Positions 1 to 6,203 of a DNA stretch of 64,000 nucleotides are shown piece after piece. Positions within the stretch are counted from its first letter, which is position 1, and each line of letters opens with the position of its first letter. Origin of the DNA: an uncultured Chlorobiaceae bacterium (GTDB lineage Bacteria > Bacteroidota > Chlorobiia > Chlorobiales > Chlorobiaceae); the NCBI GenBank assembly GCA_903994365.1, contig CAJEXL010000008.1:1-64000 (forward strand), in the 5' to 3' direction. The notes beneath the pieces are model-generated. The model had not been told where the DNA came from, ran no database searches, and saw nothing but the letters and a program-made list of their open reading frames with translations. Position numbers and translations under genes: made by a program.

Positions 1-686
1 CATAACGCACTACTCCGGTCAAGTTGCTTGCCGAGCATTTCATGCAGCAGAAGCACGGCAACCGAGATAGCAACCGAGACCAGGCAGAGCGAGAGAGCCA
101 TTGTGGTGCTTGACGGGGAGCTGGTGTAATCATAGATTGCCAGCGGAATGGTTTGTGTTCTCCCTGGCATATTACCGGCAACAATGATGGTGGCTCCGAA
201 TTCACCGAGACTTCGCGCAAACATCAGCGATGAACCGGAGAAGACACCTCTCAGCGAAAGCGGTAGAATGATGGTCAGCAGGCTGTCATACCAGGATGCC
301 CCCAGGCTTCTTGACGCATCAAGAAGTTGCCGGTCGATCGACTCCATCCCAAGACGAATCGATCGAACCAGCAGAGGAAAACCAACGACGGCAGAGGCGA
401 TAACAGCGGCTTTCCAGGTGAATATCAGTTGGATTCCGGTTTCGGCAAGCACTTTGCCCAACCAGCCGTTTTTGCCGAGCAGCAGCAGCAGGAAATAGCC
501 GATGACCACTGGCGGCAATGTCAGTGGCAGGTTGACAAGAACTTCCAGAACCACTTTACCCCGCAAGGTTTTGAAGACCAGCAACCAGGCTGTAGCAAAA
601 CCGAAAGGCAAAGAGATTAGCGTTGCTGTCAGTGCAACCTGAAGCGAAAGTCCGATTGCCGTAATATCTTCCGGGGTCAAAAGCAT
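1..686 (-). CDS. modB: Molybdate ABC transporter permease ModB (3' end cut by window edge)
   Basis: Inner-membrane permease of the molybdate ABC importer. The minus-strand frame is open from the ATG at 686 to the window edge and gives about 228 residues beginning MLLTPEDITAIGLSLQVAL. Several hydrophobic segments are visible. The binding-protein-dependent permease loop (EAA-like) reads LLDASRSLGASWYDSLL and is followed by SLGEFGATIIVAGN, typical of ModB/CysT-type permeases. It lies just downstream of modA with a gap of about 45 bases. The frame is open back to the modA stop but has no earlier ATG, so 686 is the best start. The ATPase gene modC would be expected beyond the window. Confidence 0.9.
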   Translation of the reverse strand, partial: MLLTPEDITAIGLSLQVALTATLISLPFGFATAWLLVFKTLRGKVVLEVLVNLPLTLPPVVIGYFLLLLLGKNGWLGKVLAETGIQLIFTWKAAVIASAVVGFPLLVRSIRLGMESIDRQLLDASRSLGASWYDSLLTIILPLSLRGVFSGSSLMFARSLGEFGATIIVAGNMPGRTQTIPLAIYDYTSSPSSTTMALSLCLVSVAISVAVLLLHEMLGKQLDRSSAL

Positions 687-731
687 TTTGTCAAGATATT
701 TCCATGGTTGTTGCTCTTCATAAAGCCATTA

Positions 732-1493
732 TTATTTAAGAAGGAAGCCGTATTTCGCAAGCACTGATTTGGCCTCTTCGCCCTGAAGATAAGCAAGGAA
801 TGATCTTGCTTCACTGTTTTGTGCAGCCTTGAGGGTCAGTGCCATTGGATAGAGCACTCTTGGATAGAGCTCCTGGGGGACTGAAAAAAGCAGTTTGGCT
901 TTTTTGGCCTGCAACGCATCGGTCTTGTACATAAAACCACCATCGACTTCACCAAGTTCGGCATACATCAGGCATTCACGAACATCTTTGGCCATAATGA
1001 ACTTGTCTGCAAGTTTTGCGGCAACTCCGGCTTTTGTCATGGCCTCCATGGCATACTCACCAGCGGGGACGCTTTTCGGACTTCCGATGGCAATTTTGTC
1101 CAATTTCTTCAGATCGTTCATGGACGACATTTTCTTGCTGGTTGTGCCAGCAAAAACAAGCGAGTTCCAGGTAAAGGTCTTGATGCTGCCTGCATCCACC
1201 AGCTTTTTACTGTTCAGATAATCCATCCACTCCGTATTGGCAGCAATAAACAGGTCGGCAGGGCCACCGTTTTCAATTTGACCGGCAAGTGTTCCGGATG
1301 GGCCGAAGTTTTTCAGAAAAACAGTGCCCGGATGCTTTGCTGTGTAACTTGCACTCAATTCGTTGATAACCTCCTTGAGGCTGGCCGCAACCGAGAGGTT
1401 CAATTCGCCTGCCATCGCCGATGTTGTCATTGCAAGCAGTGCACAACAGAGGATGAGCAGCCTTTTCATGGTGTGAATCATTGTCGTTCTCAT
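732..1493 (-). CDS. modA: Molybdate ABC transporter periplasmic binding protein ModA
   Basis: Periplasmic molybdate-binding protein, 253 aa, the usual ModA size. It has a signal peptide (hydrophobic LLILCCALLAM, cleavage probably after SAMA near residue 28). The mature part begins with the ModA-type VAASLKEVINEL, then GPSGTLAGQIENGGPADLFIAA, the oxyanion-binding loop, and VPAGEYAMEAM in the middle. ATGs at 1493, 1481 and 1469 are all possible starts; the furthest upstream is listed, but starting at 1469 (MKRLL) gives a cleaner signal peptide. It forms an operon with modB. The ModE-like box at 1509-1532 sits directly upstream, so molybdate repression is likely. Confidence 0.93.
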   Translation of the reverse strand: MRTTMIHTMKRLLILCCALLAMTTSAMAGELNLSVAASLKEVINELSASYTAKHPGTVFLKNFGPSGTLAGQIENGGPADLFIAANTEWMDYLNSKKLVDAGSIKTFTWNSLVFAGTTSKKMSSMNDLKKLDKIAIGSPKSVPAGEYAMEAMTKAGVAAKLADKFIMAKDVRECLMYAELGEVDGGFMYKTDALQAKKAKLLFSVPQELYPRVLYPMALTLKAAQNSEARSFLAYLQGEEAKSVLAKYGFLLK

Positions 1494-1508
1494 ATTTTTG
1501 CTTTTTAC

Positions 1509-1532
1509 CGTTATATATTTAATGATATTACG
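1509..1532 (-). promoter_or_regulatory. ModE-like operator upstream of modA
   Basis: The half-sites CGTTATAT (1509-1516) and ATATTACG (1525-1532) form an inverted repeat with 7 of 8 matching positions and an 8-base spacer. This resembles the known ModE operator (CGnTATAT, spacer, ATATAACG). It begins 16 bases upstream of the modA ATG, a position suited to repression. No ModE gene is in the window, so the assignment rests on sequence likeness and position. Confidence 0.6.
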
Positions 1533-1771
1533 ATTGATTTTTATTATACTGGAATTGATTTAATAAAACAAAAACATCTTACATAATTGAAATAAATTTG
1601 TCGAAAAAGCGATTAATGCTAATTTTTTAAGGTTGATGACTGATTTTTTATTAATTTATTTCTTTGGTGAAGTGCACTACAAGTTGTCAGAAACACTCAG
1701 TGTCAGCCAATGACCTTTTCTTTTGCTTATCGATATATACCTGAAGTTATAACGTTTGTTTTGATCACTCC

Positions 1772-1974
1772 ATGAAAGGTCTCTCTCTGATAGTGGTTTG
1801 CATGCTTGTTCCTGCTATGGTTTCATGAAACGTATTCCTACTGAGTCTCTTGGATATGATACAGTGGGCTGGAAATCAGTGATTGAGTCAACATATTCTC
1901 CGGCTATCCAGAATGGCAGAGCCGTAAAGGTGTGGTGTCTTATCCCTGTCGGGTTTCAGCTTTATGAATACTGA
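1772..1974 (+). pseudogene. Decayed secreted protein with TonB C-terminal domain
   Basis: Two short frames overlap by ATGA. The first (1772-1828) encodes an 18-residue signal-peptide-like sequence, MKGLSLIVVCMLVPAMVS, then stops. The second (1825-1974) encodes 49 residues including YSPAIQNGRAVKVWCLIPV, which closely resembles the last beta strand of TonB/energy-transducer C-terminal domains (SPAIQNGKPVKVWV-type). The middle of the domain is missing, so this looks like a gene shortened by deletion with a frame change. Its 3' end overlaps the convergent ferredoxin copy by 13 bases. The 1533-1771 stretch upstream is AT-rich with no other gene seen. Confidence 0.5.
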
Positions 1975-2288
1975 TGGAATGATAATTCCGTTTTAAGGGC
2001 AAGGGGCGGATCATCTTCGAGAGCGTCAAGTATTTCATCAATTTTATCTTCGCGGTCAATTTCGCCATACCAGAAGTTTTCAGGGTAGATCACAAGAACC
2101 GGCCCTTTCTCGCAGAGGTTGAGGCATCCTGTGGCCGAGACGGTTACGTCGGTCATGCCGCAGTCGGCAAGCTCGCTTTCGATGTAGGGAATCAGGCTGA
2201 GCGACTCCTTTTTGTGGCAGATTTCCTGTGGCGTGCCCTGCGCCCGAAAACTTGCGCAGAGCAGAATGTGGTGTTTTGGTTTATCCAT
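1962..2288 (-). CDS. [2Fe-2S] thioredoxin-like ferredoxin, copy 1 (mod-proximal)
   Basis: Small [2Fe-2S] ferredoxin of the thioredoxin-like (Shethna I/FeFeS) type, 108 aa from the ATG at 2288 (MDKPKHHILLCASF). Cluster cysteines are visible as CASFRAQGTPQEIC and CLNLC. It probably supplies electrons to nitrogenase or cofactor assembly. It is a near-duplicate of 8303-8611: 49 consecutive bases are identical (2078-2126 and 8401-8449) and proteins differ mainly at the C-terminus, where this copy ends in a different 15-residue tail. The frame is open upstream to 2387, but that part is repeat and nifB-like debris, so 2288 is preferred. No Shine-Dalgarno is evident, unlike copy 2, so expression is uncertain. 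Confidence 0.85.
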   Translation of the reverse strand: MDKPKHHILLCASFRAQGTPQEICHKKESLSLIPYIESELADCGMTDVTVSATGCLNLCEKGPVLVIYPENFWYGEIDREDKIDEILDALEDDPPLALKTELSFHQYS

Positions 2289-2353
2289 TAGGAGAGAGTT
2301 CCGCGATGTTTGCAAAAAAAGTATCCTGAGTGTTGTAGCAGGTGAGACCGTGC
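2289..2353 (-). pseudogene. Fragment of an internal nifB segment
   Basis: On the minus strand, in a frame different from the ferredoxin, this stretch translates to CYNTQDTFFANIAELSP-like sequence. That matches the middle of NifB encoded at about 9300-9350 (YYNTRETVFENIDEPS). The DNA is also visibly alike, including GTGTTGTAG in both. It ends directly at the ferredoxin copy 1 start. It looks like what remains after a second nifB-fdx copy lost most of nifB. Confidence 0.5.
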
Positions 2354-2370
2354 CATATCTTGAATTCAAC

Positions 2371-2394
2371 CCTCGGAGGGGCAGCATGAGGGTA
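2371..2394 (+). repeat. Short dispersed repeat with GGAGGGGCAGCAT core
   Basis: 24 bases that match the nifE leader at 12764-12787, read in opposite orientation, at 22 of 24 positions. The shared core is GGAGGGGCAGCAT. In one frame it encodes PRRGS(M/I)RV. Confidence 0.55.
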
Positions 2395-2494
2395 GTATTT
2401 TCAATAAATTTTATGGTAAATCTTTCAGAAAAGACTTTATTTTGTTAATTCGTTGTTTCGATTGGTCTTATAGTGGCCTAAAACACAAAAGCTT

Positions 2495-4156
2495 TTGATC
2501 CAGAACCCATATATTCCGGATACTGATTTTTTGTTCAGTAAAGTGCATTGTTCGCGATTAATGGTGATCGCGTGTCTTGGTGTCGCCTTATCATCTGCTT
2601 TGCCGCAAGGCTCAGCCACTTTGCTTTTCGCACAAGAGAACCCCTCAACATCCAGCGGCTATCTTCAGGCGTTCTCGAAATCCATGACCGCTGAAGCATT
2701 ATCCGACCGGCTTCCCCTGTCGGGTTCGTTCGGATCAGTTGCCAGCCTCCTTGCCTTTACAACCTCGGGAATGCAGAGAGTCGGAAACAACAGCGACTTC
2801 CAGAACCAGCAGTTTCTGCCCAACATTGAAGGCCTGCTGCCGTCACTCCTTGTGGCCTTTGCTGATGGAGCGGTCGCAGGAAGAGTCAGTCCTGGCGGCA
2901 CTTCACTACAGTATCATGACAAGAGAGCCATCGGCAGCATCAACCTTGGCTTTGGGTATCTCAAGCAAGAAAACAGCAATGCTGGCATCGCAGGAAAAGC
3001 CGAGCTTGCAATACTGCCATTCAGCAACGTTGCTGTCGGCTCCTCCTTGACCCTGACCGGCAGCATCCGTAACGATCTTCTCCTGAACACCGTGTGGCAG
3101 CTTCCCGATTCAGGATTTCGCATCAAGGCAACCGGCGGCTACCTCTGGGGCAACCAGGACTTCACTTTTCCTTCAGGCCAGGCAACCATTGATCTCCAAC
3201 AATTCAGCTACGTTGTTTCGACCCAGTACATCATTTCAAAAAGAGAGGCTGCCACCCCTTTTCATTCTGTCGGCTTTTCTGTATGGGGAGCACGGGCAAC
3301 TCAACTCTCCAGTGCTGATGGCCCACGCTTTTTCGAGGTAGAGTCGGCAACCGATTATACCATCTACAGCGATCCCCTCTCGCTTTCCGAAGGCCGTCTA
3401 TTTGGCGCTTCAGCAGATGCACAACTTGCCCTGCGGCCAAACATTGTCACCAAAGGTTCCATAGGTTACGAACAACTTCGCTATCCCTTTGCTGATGGCA
3501 GCAGCGAGACCAACCGATCAGCTTACTACAACGTCACCATGCTGTGCGAACCGCTTGCTGGCATGACCCTTGGCGCAGGATACAAGGCAGGGGCCGGAGA
3601 AAACCGCATCGACCTTTCAGCCCAGATTGGGAAATGGCAGCTCACGATGTACCAAAACAATGGCCAGCACGGCATTGCCGACAACAGAGGGGCCATGCTG
3701 ACCTGCCAATTCTTCCTGTCGGACGGCAAAAAGCCACAAGGCACCCTTGCCAGCCGTATGCAGCCCATCCAGAGCAACGACAGCTCGACCTTGCTTGCCG
3801 CTGCCACAATGCGCCCGTCACAGTTGCCACAATCCTTTCTTGCAAAAGTTGACACAACAGCTATCAGCAACGTGCTGAAGGTCAATAAAGCAGGGTTGTC
3901 ACCAGGAGTCAGCGTCAACCATGAAGGCGACATTTTCATCACCGTCGGTACAGGAGCGCCGACCATCACCGGCATAACTCGTAATGGGTTGCCATACAGT
4001 GACCTGTCGCTTGTTGGAACCACTGCGATGCAGGTTATTCTTCATGGCAACAAGTTCCCTGCGGCTCTCCCTGGAGGCGACACCTATATCATCAGCGTGA
4101 CCGATGGCAGCACACTTACACCCGGATTCTATAACGTCACTATAACGACCGAGTAA
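2495..4156 (+). CDS. Secreted/outer-membrane protein, probably beta-barrel, with C-terminal Ig-like region
   Basis: Unrecognised family, up to 553 aa. A hydrophobic stretch near residues 23-45 (LMVIACLGVALSSALPQGSA) is a likely signal peptide; the ATG at 2561 (MVIACLG) would give a standard one. The body (about 60-420) has the alternating, Gly/Ser/aromatic-rich pattern of antiparallel outer-membrane strands, for example SVGFSVWGARATQL and GMTLGAGYKAGAGENRIDLSA. The last ~90 residues (GAPTITGITRNGLPY to the end) resemble an IPT/Ig-like fold. It is followed after 40 bases by the Ig/C-type-lectin gene on the same strand, so the two probably form an operon and a surface-display pair. The barrel assignment is inferred from pattern only. 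Confidence 0.6.
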   Translation: MIQNPYIPDTDFLFSKVHCSRLMVIACLGVALSSALPQGSATLLFAQENPSTSSGYLQAFSKSMTAEALSDRLPLSGSFGSVASLLAFTTSGMQRVGNNSDFQNQQFLPNIEGLLPSLLVAFADGAVAGRVSPGGTSLQYHDKRAIGSINLGFGYLKQENSNAGIAGKAELAILPFSNVAVGSSLTLTGSIRNDLLLNTVWQLPDSGFRIKATGGYLWGNQDFTFPSGQATIDLQQFSYVVSTQYIISKREAATPFHSVGFSVWGARATQLSSADGPRFFEVESATDYTIYSDPLSLSEGRLFGASADAQLALRPNIVTKGSIGYEQLRYPFADGSSETNRSAYYNVTMLCEPLAGMTLGAGYKAGAGENRIDLSAQIGKWQLTMYQNNGQHGIADNRGAMLTCQFFLSDGKKPQGTLASRMQPIQSNDSSTLLAAATMRPSQLPQSFLAKVDTTAISNVLKVNKAGLSPGVSVNHEGDIFITVGTGAPTITGITRNGLPYSDLSLVGTTAMQVILHGNKFPAALPGGDTYIISVTDGSTLTPGFYNVTITTE

Positions 4157-4196
4157 CCCGACAACAACAGAACCAAAGACAACCACTGACGTAGAC

Positions 4197-5441
4197 ATGA
4201 TACCACTCCGTTACACCCTGATGGGAAAAGTGATTGCGTTTATCGTCCTTGCTTTTGCGGCAATAACAAGCCTTCTGCCAGCCCTGACCATTAGAAGTAT
4301 CACGGTGACAGAAGCAAAGCCGGTGAGCGCGACGTTCTCGACACTGACACCCGGCGCGGCTACTATCACGGCAAATGGCATCAGCACACAGGCGCTGACT
4401 GTGACAGAAAAAGACCCTCAAGGCATCCGGCAGAGTTCAGGAGGAGCAACGGTCACTATCACCAAACTGAGTGGTATGGGCAGTATTGGCGCTGTTACCG
4501 ATAACCATGATGGCACTTACACCGCTCTTGTAACGGCCCCTGTTGCAACTGGCAGTGGTATTTTTGTGGCGACCCTTGGGGGGGGGGGCGCTGTCAAGAG
4601 CGGCACAGGTTCACAGACAGAGGCTACCGTGACCTATGCAGCGGGAGTTGCAACACAGATAGCCTTGAACGGTGGCGATGCACAATCAGCCGTGGCAGGT
4701 TCGGCGGTGAGTACAGCGCCGAGCGTTATTGTGAAAGATGCCAACAACAACCCGGTCAGTGGAGTAAGTGTGGCCTTTGCGGTGGCGACAGGCGGGGGCT
4801 CAGTGACAGGTGGTAGTGCGACGACGAACGCCAGCGGTGTAGCAACGGTAGGCGGTTGGACGCTTGGCACAAAGGCGGGGACGAATACGCTGACGGCGAC
4901 GAGCGGGACTCTGACGAATTTACCGATAACGTTTACGGCGACGGGAACGGTCGACGAAGCGCCACTTGCCATTGGTGACAATTACGGCGGTGGCATCATC
5001 GCCTATATTCTTGTCAGTGTCGACCCTGGGTATGTGGCAGGGCAAACGCATGGTTTGATTGCCGCCCCAGGCGATCAAAGCACAGGCTCATTATGGTGGA
5101 ATGGAAGCTATATAACGACAGGCGCAACCGGAACAGAAACAGGGACTGGTGCAGCAAACACAACCGCGATTGTTGCCAGTCAAGGCGCGGGCTCCTATGC
5201 GGCGAAATTGTGTGATGATTTGGTGTTGAACGGCTATAGCGACTGGTACCTGCCGAGTAAGGATGAGTTGAACAAGCTCTATCTCAATAAACGTGCAGTT
5301 GGCGGTTTTGCGTCTTACTTCTACTGGAGCTCCTCCGAGGACTATGCGTACTACGCGTGGTACCAGTATTTTGGTGTCGGCTCCCAGTACTTCGACATTA
5401 AGTTCAACTACTTTCGTGTGCGTGCTGTGCGTGCTTTTTAA
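4197..5441 (+). CDS. Surface protein: Ig-like domains plus DUF1566 C-type-lectin domain; probable DGR target
   Basis: 414 aa secreted protein. Residues 1-34 form a signal peptide/membrane segment (GKVIAFIVLAFAAITSLLPAL). Two Big_1/invasin-like repeats follow: about 36-145, and 146-255 containing SVIVKDANNNPVSGVSVAF. The C-terminal ~155 residues are a DUF1566 (Lcl/C-type-lectin-like) domain with NGYSDWYLPSKDELNKLY and YWSSSE, ending RVRAVRAF. The final 39 residues show the codon pattern of a diversity-generating-retroelement variable region: 17 clustered codons for Y/D/F/N/S/G/V/I all end in C or T. An 11-base G run at 4578-4588 lies in the first Ig region, where slippage would shift the frame. 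Likely a ligand-binding surface protein displayed with the preceding gene product. Confidence 0.8.
   Translation: MIPLRYTLMGKVIAFIVLAFAAITSLLPALTIRSITVTEAKPVSATFSTLTPGAATITANGISTQALTVTEKDPQGIRQSSGGATVTITKLSGMGSIGAVTDNHDGTYTALVTAPVATGSGIFVATLGGGGAVKSGTGSQTEATVTYAAGVATQIALNGGDAQSAVAGSAVSTAPSVIVKDANNNPVSGVSVAFAVATGGGSVTGGSATTNASGVATVGGWTLGTKAGTNTLTATSGTLTNLPITFTATGTVDEAPLAIGDNYGGGIIAYILVSVDPGYVAGQTHGLIAAPGDQSTGSLWWNGSYITTGATGTETGTGAANTTAIVASQGAGSYAAKLCDDLVLNGYSDWYLPSKDELNKLYLNKRAVGGFASYFYWSSSEDYAYYAWYQYFGVGSQYFDIKFNYFRVRAVRAF
4578..4588 (+). repeat. Poly(G) tract of 11 within coding sequence
   Basis: Eleven consecutive G inside the surface-protein gene (codons reading Leu-Gly-Gly-Gly-Gly-Ala). 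Homopolymer G tracts of this length are classic slipped-strand sites; gain or loss of one base would frameshift the protein and remove the lectin domain. It is in frame as sequenced. Confidence 0.85.
5322..5441 (+). other. Probable DGR variable region (VR)
   Basis: From YWSSSE to the stop codon. Codons at 5340, 5343, 5349, 5352, 5361, 5367, 5373, 5376, 5382, 5388, 5391, 5394, 5397, 5403, 5406, 5409 and 5412 are GAC, TAT, TAC, TTC, AAC, GGT, GTC, TCC, ATT and the like, and all end in C or T. This is what adenine-directed mutagenesis of AAC/AAT template codons gives. They are interleaved with constant codons (GCG, TGG, CAG, AAG), and the gene ends with a constant RVRAVRAF block. No template repeat or reverse transcriptase lies in this window. 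Confidence 0.7.
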
Positions 5442-5776
5442 CTTGAAAAATTCCCTCTCAGTTGGAGGCACCCCTGAATACGTTCATCGCTCCCTTCCGG
5501 CACAGTGCATCCGCATTTTTTCCAGAGTTGTGATAACTGTCGCTCAATTTTGTAGGCAAGCATGAGGGCAAAAACATGGCCACGAGTGCTGGCTTCTGTT
5601 CGCACATGAACCGGCCTGATTTCAGGATGACTTGGTTTGAATGTCTGTCCGGAAAGCATGCTGATTTTGCCAAGAGTGCGATTTTTGACCTTGCCATCTT
5701 CACGGTTCGATTCACGAAAGAGGTACCGATGACAGGTTTTACCGTTGATGGTGGTTTTGCTGGTGTCGATAGACAT
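5438..5776 (-). pseudogene. Internally deleted IS1634/IS4-type transposase remnant
   Basis: The 112-residue frame joins a transposase N-terminus (MSIDTSKTTINGKTCHRYLF, then NREDGKVKNRTLGKIS) to a C-terminus (RPVHVRTEASTRGHVFALML, then KIERQLSQLW). The whole catalytic core between them is missing; intact members are about five times longer. The remnant abuts the 3' end of the surface-protein gene on the opposite strand. It cannot be active. Confidence 0.7.
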
Positions 5777-5907
5777 TGTGACTATACCAAGATATTCTAT
5801 ACTGCTTTATAGTGTAAGAAAAACCATTTTTCGAATAAATAATTTAGTGGCTATATTTTTATCGTATTTTGCCTTAAAAGTATTGCCTGTAAGGAGTTAA
5901 CAAAAAA

Positions 5908-6099
5908 ATGGGCTGGAACTTTCGCCATAAAGACAACATCTTCCACTCTTTCAAGCATAAAATAACCAATGCTGCATCAGAGGGGCTAAACAGCAACATC
6001 CAGTTGTACAAGGCATCGGCGTGAGGCTTTCATAGCGTCCTGATCTATCATGCCAGAATATTGTTTTTTTGTGGTAAACTGAACCTCGCTATCGTGTGA
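5908..6099 (+). pseudogene. ISL3-type transposase C-terminal remnant with in-frame stop
   Basis: 64 codons beginning ATGGGC. They contain FKHKITNAASEGLNSNIQ, then KASA, a TGA stop, and GFHSVLIYHARILFFCGKLN. This is the C-terminal block of ISL3-family transposases (N-x-EGLN-K-I-x-K-x-x-ARGF). The TGA sits where the family usually has an Arg codon, a CGA-to-TGA change. No N-terminal part is present. The 5777-5907 and 6100-6203 stretches hold nothing else that could be identified. Confidence 0.6.
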
Positions 6100-6203
6100 T
6101 GAAGTAGTCCGATTTTACTTCAAACCATTAAATTTTAAGAAGAACCGGTCTGTTGCTATGACAGAGTATTTTCGGAACTTCAGATAACAACGAATAATTA
6201 ACG

